Of a stretch of DNA of 64,000 bases, positions 54,224 through 62,922 are shown piece by piece (position 1 is the stretch's first letter; each line of letters starts with the position of its first letter). Origin of the DNA: Anabaena cylindrica PCC 7122 (lineage in GTDB: Bacteria > Cyanobacteriota > Cyanobacteriia > Cyanobacteriales > Nostocaceae); the NCBI RefSeq assembly GCF_000317695.1, contig NC_019771.1, positions 2,608,001 to 2,672,000 on the forward strand. Reading direction: 5' to 3'. The position numbers were made by a program, and so were the translations under genes. Below the pieces are notes generated by a model. It searched no databases. It had not been told where the DNA came from and saw only the letters and a program-made list of their open reading frames with translations.

Positions 54224-55084
54224 TCAAATTCTTTTAATAGCTTCCTGTGATAAGCCAGTCGATTCTGCAATAATTTCTATAGCTATATTTTGCTCTTTCA
54301 ACGCTTTAGCAACCTTCTCAATACCCTTCTCGATGCCCTGCTCAATCCCCTTTTCAATCCCGACCTTCTCACCTTCTTCAAAGGCTGTATCAAATACATT
54401 TTTTACTTCTAAATACTGTACTAAACTCTTCTTATATTGTTCATACTGCTCCACATTTAAGTGAGATATTTCCGCTATTTCAAACCCTTTCTGAAATATT
54501 GGTTCATTTAGTATTGCGGGTATATGATTAAAACTTTCTAGATTCTTCAAAAAATACAACCATTTATCAAAATGCGTTATTAATTCATTCTCCTGTTTAT
54601 TGAATAACGGCATTTGTAGAAACTTAAAGTTTAACTTATCAAAGAAAATATCACCATCTTGATCTTTTAGACATACATCACGCCTAAATTTAGATGTTGT
54701 ATTTTCGTCATACTCAAAATCTAAAATGGCTATAAAATAGACAGGTAGTAAAAAGAAATTCCAATCGCCTCTCTCCGATTGTTCACGAATGGGGAATGTG
54801 GAATAAAATAAGGCTCTATCTTTGAAATACTTGATTTTTGCTTTTTGCATTTCCACAATAAACTTATCACCAATTTTACTTTCGCAGTAAATATCAAATA
54901 TGGCTTTACGTTCTGCTATGGTATCAGCTAGATTTTCAGGATTTTTAAAAGTTAATTGTTGAATTTGATGATGTATTGGTAGAAGTTGGTTGAGAAAATC
55001 AATGAGTAAGTCTTTACTGCCTTCCTCACCGAACAGTTTCTTAAAACCGAAATCTGTATAAGGATTAAAGTATTTTGCAGCCAT
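54224..55084 (-). CDS. Rpn-family recombination-promoting nuclease/putative transposase
   Basis: 286 residues. PD-(D/E)XK-like nuclease of the Rpn/YhgA group, related to proteins shown in E. coli to promote RecA-independent recombination. The N-terminal signature FNPYTDFGFKKLFGEEGSKDLLIDFLNQLLP is intact, and the nuclease core is AIFDIYCES then KFIVEMQKAK (residues near 65-85), with ExQ in place of ExK. The C-terminal tail (about 243-260) is a repetitive EKGIEQGIEKG stretch, then a helical end SIGLSQEAIKRI-like. No terminal repeats bound it, so no element is called. Mobility in this window is not shown. Confidence 0.85.
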   Translation of the reverse strand: MAAKYFNPYTDFGFKKLFGEEGSKDLLIDFLNQLLPIHHQIQQLTFKNPENLADTIAERKAIFDIYCESKIGDKFIVEMQKAKIKYFKDRALFYSTFPIREQSERGDWNFFLLPVYFIAILDFEYDENTTSKFRRDVCLKDQDGDIFFDKLNFKFLQMPLFNKQENELITHFDKWLYFLKNLESFNHIPAILNEPIFQKGFEIAEISHLNVEQYEQYKKSLVQYLEVKNVFDTAFEEGEKVGIEKGIEQGIEKGIEKVAKALKEQNIAIEIIAESTGLSQEAIKRI

Positions 55085-55653
55085 AACTACTCCTTCACGA
55101 TAATTTTAATGAAATATTCGCTGAATAACTATGTGTTTAGAAACCTTTATCTAATATTTCCTATATAGCATAAAAAAGAGTTGGTAAGTAGTCGAACAAA
55201 ATTAAATTCATTCCTTGAGAGAGAAAACCAGTTGTGTCATTAGCAGAAATGTTGAATAGCGTAATAAAACTTTACATATTGAATATCTGGTATTGCTAAA
55301 TTTAGATATGAATTTGAAAAATTAAATAATTCAAATTCCTATTCTCATCAAATCTGCAACACACAGCGTTGGTGGAACCTCTTGTAGAGAAGGCAGTTCA
55401 AACCTTACCCATCCCCAAAACCAACCCTAAATTGACTTCTTCTTTCGTGTTCTTCGTGTCTCCTCTTCGAGATGCTGCGCGAAAGTGGTTCAATCACCAC
55501 TCACCTCCCAACACCAACGCGAAATCACTCCCCCTTCTGCCAAAACTGCCTTAAAATCTCCCCAGGTTCCCTATCCCAAGTATCAATATGCTCATAAATC
55601 AAACCCTTATTATTCTCTTGTCACTTCTACCTCACCATAAATCATCGTCGCAC
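55085..55653. other. gene-free region containing a duplicated gene tail
   Basis: About 570 bp. It contains a 90-bp copy of the 3' end of the DUF2358 gene (55518-55607), a CTTCGTGTTCTTCGTGTC low-complexity stretch near 55445, and otherwise AT-rich sequence. A 61-codon open frame (55369-55554) runs through these repeats and is not credible as a gene. Confidence 0.55.
55518..55607 (-). pseudogene. duplicated 3' end of the DUF2358 gene
   Basis: 90 bp that match 56144-56233 at all but 4 positions. It reads as the last 26 or so codons of the DUF2358 protein (GLIYEHIDTWDREPG ... FWQKG) plus the stop and a few bases beyond, with only conservative changes (A to E, K to R, K to E). There is no start and no upstream frame, so it is a remnant. 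The intact gene lies on the other side of the DUF29 gene. Confidence 0.8.
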
Positions 55654-56085
55654 TCATTCTGGTAAAAACTCAGCATCTAATGTTTGTGTAATTGAATAAA
55701 TACAACTTTCTGGAAAGGTTTCATAAGGTAAATTAGTCTCTTTAACAGCTAAGTTAATCCCATCTTTATAACTTAATTGAAAAGCTTCTTCTAAATAAGA
55801 TTTTAAACTTGGACTTTCTGCTAATAGTCGCATTACTTGACTGCGTTGTTCTCGGATAGTTGCTAACCAACTATTACTGCGTTTGTCTGGTTGATACTGC
55901 CATTTAAGTAAATGCGCTAACAATAATCCTAAACGGTTTACTAACTCCCTTCGTTCTTGTCTTCCCAAAGTTTCAATCTCCTCAATTAAATTAAGCTTAT
56001 CTACTGTTTCCCATTTTTCCTCTCGCAGTAATTGTGCTTGTTCTTTTGTCCACCCATAAAAATCAGAATCGTAAAGTGTATTCAT
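55654..56085 (-). CDS. DUF29 domain protein
   Basis: 143 residues. The DUF29 core is plain: YDSDFYGWTKEQAQLLREE, then KLNLIEEIETLGRQERRELVNRL, LLAHLLKWQYQPD, SWLATIREQRSQV and a C-terminal YKDGINLAVKETNLPY. The family is helical and of unknown function, very abundant in cyanobacteria. ATG 56085 is preferred to 56100 because GAGGAT precedes it at a fitting distance. It is flanked on both sides by 90-bp copies of the end of the DUF2358 gene, suggesting it arrived as a cassette. Confidence 0.85.
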   Translation of the reverse strand: MNTLYDSDFYGWTKEQAQLLREEKWETVDKLNLIEEIETLGRQERRELVNRLGLLLAHLLKWQYQPDKRSNSWLATIREQRSQVMRLLAESPSLKSYLEEAFQLSYKDGINLAVKETNLPYETFPESCIYSITQTLDAEFLPE

Positions 56086-56150
56086 TGGTTTTATCCTCAT
56101 CGTTATTCATCAATTTTGCAATATTTGCACCTTATCGTCCATGCGCGAAA

Positions 56151-56567
56151 TCACTTCCCCTTCTGCCAAAACTGTTTTAAAATCGCCCCAGGTTCCCTAT
56201 CCCAAGTATCAATATGCTCATAAATCAAACCCTGATCATTCAGCTGATAAGTCGAATAACCATTAAAAAATAACTGCGCTTTCCAAGGAACACGCAAAAT
56301 ACCCCGCACAGTCCACTTCGCTAAAATTGTCTTTTCCCCTGACTCAGATACATCATGTAAATCAAAAGCAATTTCTGTAAAAAATAATTGAGCATGAAAA
56401 CGCAGAGTCCAAAAAATAATCCGATAATTAAACTTACCCTTAAATTTACTCACCGGGTCACGAAAAAATATATCCTGGGTATAGATATCATAAGAAATAT
56501 CTTTCTCAAATAATGTCGGTAAATCCTGTTTGAGAGTTTCAATAATCTGTTCCATTTGGAATTTCAT
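56151..56567 (-). CDS. DUF2358 domain protein
   Basis: 138 residues. The pattern DISYDIYTQDIFFRDPVSKFKGK (about 23-45), FHAQLFFTEIAFDLHDVS, and ILAKWTVRGILRVPWKAQLFFNGYSTYQLN is typical of DUF2358, a SnoaL/NTF2-like fold family of plants and cyanobacteria with unknown function. The start is 5 nt past the GHL10 gene, so both are probably in one transcript. The last 26 or so codons have a diverged copy 626 bp downstream. Confidence 0.85.
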   Translation of the reverse strand: MKFQMEQIIETLKQDLPTLFEKDISYDIYTQDIFFRDPVSKFKGKFNYRIIFWTLRFHAQLFFTEIAFDLHDVSESGEKTILAKWTVRGILRVPWKAQLFFNGYSTYQLNDQGLIYEHIDTWDREPGAILKQFWQKGK

Positions 56568-56572
56568 TGATT

Positions 56573-57733
56573 TTATCCCTTAAAAATTTTTCTCAACCGC
56601 TTTTCTAATCTCTGTAAAATAGAAGTAGACCTGTGATAACTCACACCAACCTCCTGTAAATCTGCCAATTTAGGAAACGCAGCCCACTGAGCATAAGGTC
56701 CATTTTTTAAAACCTTCGCTAACTGATCATTATTTTCCCGCAAACCTTCATAAAAAAAGCATACTTCTCCATTAATTCCCAATTGACGATGATATTCAAT
56801 CACTTGTAAAAAATAATCTGGAGTAATTCTATATTTTCCCAATTTAATTAAAATTCCTGGTGCTAGTTTTGGTAACATAGCATCTGTAAACTGCTCATTT
56901 ACCAACCTATTAAGAATACATTTATAACTGAGAAAATCACGACGATAAATTTGAGGGTGGATAATATCAACAATTCCTCGCTTTAACCAAGTTGGTGAGT
57001 CTTGCAAATATTCCTGCAATCCCCAATCATAAATATTAGGAGATATTGAAACTAATAAATCAGGATTTATCGCTTTCACTTCTTGATAAAGCAGTGCCAA
57101 AACATCGGTTAAAATATTTGCCCGCCACTGTAGCCAATGTTTATCCTTGTAGTTCTGTGGTGGATATTTTTGAAATTCTTGGTGGTAGCGGTTCATAGTT
57201 CCTTGATCATAACCACCTTCAGATGGTAACGCCGGAAAACGATCATCTCCTTGAATACCATCAATATCATAATTTCTGACTACTTCTAATACTAAATTTA
57301 ACAAAAATTCTTGTACATGAAAATCAAAAGCGTTCAACCATTCAAAGCCATTTTTTTTTAATAAATTACCCTTGTAATCGTAGGCTCCCCATTCTGGTTT
57401 TTGCTTTAATAACATCCCGCCATTTGAATTGTAAGAACTGGCAAAACCATATTCAAACCAGGGTATAACTTTTAAACCTACTCGTTGTGCTTCTGCTACT
57501 AATTCTGCTAAAGGATCACGTCCCAGGAAATTTGAGTTAATTTCTATACCAAACATCTTCCACATCGTGGCACTAGGATAAAGGGTGACACCTTTGTTCC
57601 AAACGACGGGAAACACAACATTAAATCCCGTTTCAGCTAGGAATTCCATGGCTTCAGCAATGCTTTGTCTGGACTGGAGAACCCGGCTATCAGTTGTGGT
57701 TAACCAGATACCTCGTATTTCTACTTTACTCAT
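56573..57733 (-). CDS. family 10-like glycosyl hydrolase (GHL10)
   Basis: 386 residues, TIM-barrel type. The start VEIRGIWLTTTDSRVLQSR and GFNVVFPVVWNKGVTLYPS (residues 34-53), VIPWFEYGF (about 110), IDGIQGDDRFPALPSE (about 154) and VDIIHPQIYRRD (about 250) match the GHL10 group of putative glycosyl hydrolases. The DD of IQGDDRF is a plausible catalytic acid pair. No signal peptide is obvious, so it may act in the cytoplasm, or be exported by another route. Substrate unknown. Likely operon with DUF2358. Confidence 0.85.
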   Translation of the reverse strand: MSKVEIRGIWLTTTDSRVLQSRQSIAEAMEFLAETGFNVVFPVVWNKGVTLYPSATMWKMFGIEINSNFLGRDPLAELVAEAQRVGLKVIPWFEYGFASSYNSNGGMLLKQKPEWGAYDYKGNLLKKNGFEWLNAFDFHVQEFLLNLVLEVVRNYDIDGIQGDDRFPALPSEGGYDQGTMNRYHQEFQKYPPQNYKDKHWLQWRANILTDVLALLYQEVKAINPDLLVSISPNIYDWGLQEYLQDSPTWLKRGIVDIIHPQIYRRDFLSYKCILNRLVNEQFTDAMLPKLAPGILIKLGKYRITPDYFLQVIEYHRQLGINGEVCFFYEGLRENNDQLAKVLKNGPYAQWAAFPKLADLQEVGVSYHRSTSILQRLEKRLRKIFKG

Positions 57734-57827
57734 TTACACCCTAACTTTTAATAGATGTTTTCCTAAAAAATACTTTGTATAATCGCCATTGGTAACAATT
57801 TTAGTAATTTTAACCCAATTTAATTCT

Positions 57828-58697
57828 ATGTCTATTATGGAAAATTCTTGGACACACGCTTATATAACCACCAATGATATTAAACTGCACTATGTCACCC
57901 AAGGGGAAGGCCCTTTAATGTTAATGCTGCATGGTTTTCCTGAATTTTGGTATTCTTGGCGATATCAAATTCCTGAATTTGCTCAAAATTTTAAGGTCGT
58001 TGCTGTTGATTTACGTGGTTATAACGATAGCGATAAACCCCAAGCACAATCGGCTTATGTTATGGATGAATTTGTCAAAGATGTTGAAGGGGTAGTGCGG
58101 GGATTAGGATATGAGAGTTGTATTTTAGTTGGTCATGATTGGGGTGGTGCGATCGCTTGGAATTTTGCCTATGCTCACCCAGATATGGTAGAAAAACTAA
58201 TTATACTCAACCTCCCCCATCCCGCCAAATTTTCCCAAGGCTTAACCACTCCCCAGCAACTCCTACGCAGCTACTACATTTTCTTATTTCAATTCCCTTT
58301 GATTCCCGAACTATTCCTCCAAGCCTCAGACTATGAAGCCATAGCCAAAGTTATTCAAGGTACAGCCTTCAATAAAAACGCCTTTACCACAGCAGACCTT
58401 GAAGCTTATAAAAATGCTGCCGCTAAACGGGGCGCACTCACAGCCATGTTGAACTATTATCGCAATATTTTTCAACAGCGCATCCTCGACAAAAATTGGA
58501 GTATTCTCGAAGTTCCCACCTTGATGATTTGGGGAGAACAAGACACCGCACTGGGTAAAGAACTTACCTATGGCACTCAAGAATATGTCAGGAATTTACA
58601 AATCAAATATATTCCTAATTCTGGTCATTGGGTCCAGCAAGAACAGCCAGAATTAGTTACAGAGTATATGCAAGAATTTCTTCTGCCAAAACAATAG
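57828..58697 (+). CDS. alpha/beta hydrolase, epoxide hydrolase-like
   Basis: About 289 residues. HGFPEFWYSW (oxyanion region), the nucleophile elbow GHDWGGAIAW with Asp as nucleophile, an acid residue in WGEQDTALG, and the catalytic His in GHWVQQEQPE. An Asp nucleophile together with HGFPE points to soluble epoxide hydrolases (or haloalkane dehalogenases) rather than esterases. A helical cap (about 140-215) follows the elbow. ATG 57828 (or 57837) is preferred to TTG 57789. Substrate unknown. Divergent from the GHL10 gene, with a short shared gap. Confidence 0.88.
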   Translation: MSIMENSWTHAYITTNDIKLHYVTQGEGPLMLMLHGFPEFWYSWRYQIPEFAQNFKVVAVDLRGYNDSDKPQAQSAYVMDEFVKDVEGVVRGLGYESCILVGHDWGGAIAWNFAYAHPDMVEKLIILNLPHPAKFSQGLTTPQQLLRSYYIFLFQFPLIPELFLQASDYEAIAKVIQGTAFNKNAFTTADLEAYKNAAAKRGALTAMLNYYRNIFQQRILDKNWSILEVPTLMIWGEQDTALGKELTYGTQEYVRNLQIKYIPNSGHWVQQEQPELVTEYMQEFLLPKQ

Positions 58698-59002
58698 CAA
58701 CAACTCTTAAATCTACAAGCTTTTCACTAGGATAAAATACTCATTTACTACTCAAGCTAAACTATGCTGTATGTTGCAACTTAAGAATATTTAACACTAA
58801 ATTTAACAGCATTAATTTACCTAATTTCAGTACCCAGACATAGTTCAAATCTAACCCTAGTAATAGTTATAGCCTGACTAGCCAATTGCTAAAACATCAC
58901 ATCTAGCTTGTGAGATAAATCAACTTTTTTTAGCCATTTAGTGAGATAATGAAATCGTGAGGGAAAGAACGGACGCTACTCCATTATTAAGGGGGAAATT
59001 TT
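58698..59002. other. intergenic region, nothing recognised
   Basis: About 305 bp, AT-rich, upstream of the exported pentapeptide gene. GAAAGAACGG and GGGGGAAAT just before the next ATG give a likely ribosome-binding site. No ORF, RNA or repeat is supported. Confidence 0.45.
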
Positions 59003-59458
59003 ATGAAACGTCAGCTATTAGCAGTTATAGCCTTAGTCACTCCCCTATTTTTAGCTAACTCAGTTCAAGCTGGGAATACACAAGACCTACAAAAGCTATT
59101 GTCAACTGGGGAATGTAGAAATTGTCAGCTATCAGGAGCTAACCTCAGTGGTACTCATTTAATTGGTGCAGACTTACGAGGAGCAAATCTCCAAGGAGCT
59201 AACCTCAAAGATGCTAACCTTGAAGGTGCTGACCTAACTGGAGCAAATTTAGCAGGTGCTAATTTAACATCAGCTTTTGTCACCAACGTGAATTTGAAAC
59301 AAGCCAATCTCAATGGTGCAAACCTTACCAGCGCAACTATTAACGATTCCAACGTGTATCAAGCATCAATGAATGACTTAACTATTACTGATGCAGAAAT
59401 ATATAACACTGGTATCGGTATTGGTGGTGAAGACGCAGAAATACCTGATTGGGATTAA
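59003..59458 (+). CDS. exported pentapeptide-repeat protein
   Basis: 151 residues. The signal peptide (MKRQLLAVIALVTPLFLANSVQA-G, about 23 residues) marks it as periplasmic or thylakoid lumenal. DLQKLLSTGECRNCQLSGANLSG starts a run of about 18 pentapeptide units (A-D/N-L-x-x; residues 45-130). The CRNC pair before the repeats is typical of this lumenal type. Role unknown; related cyanobacterial proteins are also lumenal. A strong hairpin terminator follows 60 bp downstream. Confidence 0.85.
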   Translation: MKRQLLAVIALVTPLFLANSVQAGNTQDLQKLLSTGECRNCQLSGANLSGTHLIGADLRGANLQGANLKDANLEGADLTGANLAGANLTSAFVTNVNLKQANLNGANLTSATINDSNVYQASMNDLTITDAEIYNTGIGIGGEDAEIPDWD

Positions 59459-59521
59459 GTTTGGCTTGAACTCCTGAATATTTTAGGAATGACTACTACT
59501 TAAAAAAGCAATAATCAAATT

Positions 59522-59562
59522 AGAAAACCTCTGCTTTTGTAACTATTAAGCAGAGGTTTTCT
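59522..59562. terminator. bidirectional terminator
   Basis: A perfect 15-bp stem: AGAAAACCTCTGCTT (59522-59536) and AAGCAGAGGTTTTCT (59548-59562), with an 11-nt loop and T-rich sequence on both sides. It lies between the convergent pentapeptide and metK genes. Confidence 0.8.
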
Positions 59563-59593
59563 GGTTTTAGTGAAGATCTAAAATCACCAAATT

Positions 59594-60868
59594 TTAATTT
59601 AATACGTGAGCAACAACTTCTGAAAGAGACTTGTTAGCAGCTTTTTTCAACACATCTACCTTGTCAGTACGTTCCCAAGGTAAATCTAAATCACTACGTC
59701 CCAAATGACCGTAAGCCGCGATGTCCTGATAAAAACGTCCGCCTCGTTCACTAGGTAGGTTGCGTAAATTGAAAGCGTGGATAATTCCTGCTGGACGTAG
59801 TTCAAAGTTGTCTTTGACTAATTCCAGTAAAATTTCATCATCTACTTTAGCAGTCCCAAAGGTATCCACAAAAATGCTCACCGGTCGGGCTACACCAATG
59901 GCATAACTTAACTGGACTTCACATTTTTCCGCTAACCCAGCTGCCACAATATTCTTTGCTGCATAACGGGCAGCATAAGCAGCAGAACGATCTACTTTAG
60001 TGGGATCTTTACCGGAAAAAGCACCACCACCATGTCGTGAATAACCACCGTAGGTATCAACAATGATTTTCCGTCCAGTTAAACCAGAGTCGCCTTGAGG
60101 TCCACCAATAACAAACTTACCAGTAGGATTAACTAAAAAGCGTGTATCCTGATTTGGCTTAATCTCAATATCGCCAAAAACAGGTACTACCACTGCATCC
60201 CACAAGTCTTCTTTAATCTTAGCTTGCACCGCAGCATCATCAGTAATATCCCCAATATTAGGTGTATGCTGGGTGGAAATTAAAATCGTATCAATACCTA
60301 CTGGTTTTCCATCCTCATAGACGACGGTGACTTGGGTTTTTCCATCAGGACGCAGGTAAGCTAAATCACCTGTTTTCCTGACTGCTGCCAGTCTCCGGGC
60401 AATACGGTGAGCTAAACTAATAGGCAAAGGCATCAGTTCTGGTGTTTCGTTGCAAGCAAAACCGAACATGATACCTTGATCACCAGCACCAATTTGATCG
60501 AATAGTTCTTCACTATCCTCAGCGCGAGTTTCTTGGGCAGTATTGACACCTTGAGCAATATCAGGTGATTGTTCATCCAAAGCTACCAAGACGCTGGCAC
60601 TATCAGCAGAAAAGCCGTTAATTGAATCAGTATAGCCAATTTCAGCAATTTTCTTCCGTGCCAAATTGACAAAATTCACATTGGCTTTGGTGGTAATTTC
60701 ACCAGTAATTAATACTAATCCCGTATTAACTACTACTTCAGCTGCAACTCGGCTAGCAGGGTCTTGTGTCAGTAGAGCATCCAGAATGGTATCTGAAATT
60801 TGATCACAGATTTTATCTGGATGACCTTCAGTAACGGACTCAGAGGTAAATAAATAGCGACGAGACAA
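59594..60868 (-). CDS. metK: S-adenosylmethionine synthase (MetK)
   Basis: 424 residues. Makes S-adenosylmethionine from methionine and ATP in the cytoplasm. FTSESVTEGHPDKICDQISD (residues 7-26), the ATP-binding GAGDQGIMFGFA (near 125), and the GGGAFSGKDPTKVDRSAAYAARY stretch (near 280) are all diagnostic. The start is TTG at 60868, preceded by the strong AAGGAGG eight bases upstream; no ATG is nearby. No SAM riboswitch was recognised upstream. Confidence 0.96.
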   Translation of the reverse strand: MSRRYLFTSESVTEGHPDKICDQISDTILDALLTQDPASRVAAEVVVNTGLVLITGEITTKANVNFVNLARKKIAEIGYTDSINGFSADSASVLVALDEQSPDIAQGVNTAQETRAEDSEELFDQIGAGDQGIMFGFACNETPELMPLPISLAHRIARRLAAVRKTGDLAYLRPDGKTQVTVVYEDGKPVGIDTILISTQHTPNIGDITDDAAVQAKIKEDLWDAVVVPVFGDIEIKPNQDTRFLVNPTGKFVIGGPQGDSGLTGRKIIVDTYGGYSRHGGGAFSGKDPTKVDRSAAYAARYAAKNIVAAGLAEKCEVQLSYAIGVARPVSIFVDTFGTAKVDDEILLELVKDNFELRPAGIIHAFNLRNLPSERGGRFYQDIAAYGHLGRSDLDLPWERTDKVDVLKKAANKSLSEVVAHVLN

Positions 60869-61027
60869 TGGAAATTCCTCCTTGAAGAATTTTGATCACT
60901 GACTAAAAAAAAGAGTATTTAGTTCAGCTACTCATACTAATTTATGAAATCATAACAAGATTTACACATTTACAAAAAAAATGGGTTAGTAGAAAGCTGC
61001 CAAGCAAGAGATTAATTTTACATATAC

Positions 61028-61063
61028 AAAAAAAGGGGGTACACCCATAGATGTCCCCCTTTT
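61028..61063 (-). terminator. Rho-independent terminator of prk
   Basis: On the minus strand AAAAGGGGG is followed by a 15-nt loop and CCCCCTTTT, extending into a T-run. It lies 23 bp past the prk stop. Confidence 0.85.
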
Positions 61064-61085
61064 GTGTTCACAAACATTGCTCGCT

Positions 61086-62087
61086 TTAGACTTGAACTGC
61101 TAACTTTGCTTCTTTAGCTGTCAATCGCTCATAAGCAGCACGCATTTTCAACCCTGTCAGCACTTGGAATAAACCAGTACCATTGTTGGAACCTGGATAC
61201 TCACGGTGTTGAAGCAATAAGTGTGTCATCTCACCTTGATACGTGGTAGATGTATTGCTCAAATGAGTTTCGATGTAAATTACTTCTTCCAAGTTATCAA
61301 ATTGACCGTCTACTTCTAATACAGAGACGTAACGACCGTAGTAAACATCGGAACCGTAGTATAGTTGCATTCCAGGGTAGGAACAAGTGAGCTTACGTCC
61401 GCAGGGAGTCCATTGAATAGTTGAACCCTCATCAAAGAGGTAGGTTGGCTCAAAGCCTTCTTTCCCTTCCCGTTGCAGCATACGTACCCGTAAAACTTTG
61501 CGCTCTGTGTCGTTTTTGATTAAGTTTGTGGGTAATACTTGTAGAACTACATCTGCAAATTCTCTTTGTGGTTCGATAAACTTTTCAAAATCGGGTTTAC
61601 GAGAATTGATTTGTGCTAAGACATCTTCGTAACGATGTCCTCGTTCTGCCATATCTCGCTGAATTTTCCAGGCGATTTTGACTTCATCGCTGATATCAAA
61701 GTAAACACTGAAATCAATTAAGGCTCTAACTCGTTCATCATATAAAGGATGCAGCCCCTCAACTACTATAATGTGGTTAGGCTCAATCCGTTCTGCTGGA
61801 TCGAGTAGGCCGGTTTCGTGGTTGTAAATCGGCTTATCAATTGCTTGACCTTCTTTTAGTGCTTTAATTTGCTCATACATGAGGTCAAAATTGTTAGCCC
61901 TGGGGTCGAGTGCAGTTATCCCTGTTTCTTTGCGTTGTTTGCGGTCTAAGCAATGATAATCATCCAAGCAGATGACTGTCATCAGATCTTCACCAAACAA
62001 ATCTATCAATCGACGCAAAAATGTAGATTTACCGCATCCAGAGTCTCCAGCTACTCCAATTAGTACCACGCGTTCCGGCTTAGTCAT
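61086..62087 (-). CDS. prk: phosphoribulokinase
   Basis: 333 residues. Phosphorylates ribulose 5-phosphate to ribulose 1,5-bisphosphate in the Calvin cycle. The P-loop GVAGDSGCGKSTF (residues 11-23), the redox cysteines C18 and C40 (MTVICLDDYH), and the C-terminal pair in TPCGRKLTCSYPG (needed for CP12/GAPDH complex regulation) are all present. HIIVVEGLHPLYD is the Walker-B-like region. ATG 62087 is preceded by AGAGGAG. Next to petH on the other strand, an arrangement known in Anabaena relatives. The terminator lies 23 bp downstream. Confidence 0.97.
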   Translation of the reverse strand: MTKPERVVLIGVAGDSGCGKSTFLRRLIDLFGEDLMTVICLDDYHCLDRKQRKETGITALDPRANNFDLMYEQIKALKEGQAIDKPIYNHETGLLDPAERIEPNHIIVVEGLHPLYDERVRALIDFSVYFDISDEVKIAWKIQRDMAERGHRYEDVLAQINSRKPDFEKFIEPQREFADVVLQVLPTNLIKNDTERKVLRVRMLQREGKEGFEPTYLFDEGSTIQWTPCGRKLTCSYPGMQLYYGSDVYYGRYVSVLEVDGQFDNLEEVIYIETHLSNTSTTYQGEMTHLLLQHREYPGSNNGTGLFQVLTGLKMRAAYERLTAKEAKLAVQV

Positions 62088-62922
62088 AAATCTCCTCTAA
62101 ATACTAAATGTCAATCAATATTTTTTTTCACACGGCAGATTTTTGAAGCCAGGTGTTTACCTCAATGATAATTTCCTGTGTTCTTGCTATCCAGCACGAA
62201 ATTAGTATATTAGGCTAGTTGGCAATAAGGTTATATTTGTTACTTATTAGAACTATCCTGACTCTTGGCTGGTAAGTATTTAATCCTAGTGATATATTAG
62301 ATTTTAACAGAAAGATGCATTCTGTAACAAGATTTGCTGTTAAAAATAATCTATTGGTGTACCAATTCAAAATGAATAATTTTTTCTGGTTCTATTTTTA
62401 ACTGATTAAGATTGTGCAATTTTTGTCAATAAGTAATAATACTGTACAGTATTATGTTAAGCGCGTAAAAAGACAAGTTTGTAGGGCAATAAATACTAGG
62501 TATCGCTTTGGACATAGTCCTAGGTCTGGCGGGGCATAATTTTGTGGTAAAACCTGTTATATTAATGGGGTATAAAATCTATGTATTACTGTGAACTAAC
62601 TTCCCAATAGATTATGGCTAGAAGCGGATAAAGCTGATTGGCTGGATATTCCTCTAGAAAAGATAGTTCACGAAAAAAAGATTAAATTGATTCACTATTA
62701 ACATTCTGTCCAAGACTTATCCTCTACTTTAGAAGGTGAACAGGTGTGTTTTTTACCATACCCATATGTCTTGGCCGAGTGTACTTAGCAAGGCATCATT
62801 TAATGATGCCGTTTTCCCAGACGGCCAGTTTTGTGCAACTAAAATCCGGTAAACTAAAGCTGGCATAGGATGGGAATGTTTTTTTGATAAACGGTTAAGT
62901 AAATATCGGAGTGGTAGAAAGA
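62088..62922. other. long intergenic region between prk and petH
   Basis: 835 bp, AT-rich. It should carry the prk promoter at one end and petH promoter(s) at the other. Visible: a perfect 20-bp palindrome (62436-62455), a 19-bp palindrome GGCATCATTTAATGATGCC (62792-62810), and a 33-codon frame (62600-62701) that may be a gene remnant. I did not find a GTA-N8-TAC NtcA site. Confidence 0.5.
62436..62455. promoter_or_regulatory. perfect 20-bp palindrome, candidate operator
   Basis: ATAATACTGTACAGTATTAT reads identically on both strands. It lies about 470 bp upstream of petH and 350 bp upstream of prk. The protein that could bind it is unknown; it lacks the GTAC spacing of the usual cyanobacterial LexA box. 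Confidence 0.4.

Noticed and set aside
53920..54270. 116-aa minus-strand frame
   Set aside because: Antisense to the DUF29-family gene and overlapping the end of the Rpn gene; no recognisable pattern.
54224..55084. intact insertion sequence around the Rpn gene
   Set aside because: No terminal inverted repeats or target duplication flank the gene, so it is annotated as a gene only.
55369..55554. 61-aa plus-strand frame
   Set aside because: Runs through a low-complexity stretch and the duplicated DUF2358 tail in the antisense direction; not a credible gene.
60869..61027. SAM riboswitch upstream of metK
   Set aside because: The leader is AT-rich and short; no conserved SAM-riboswitch core could be traced by eye.
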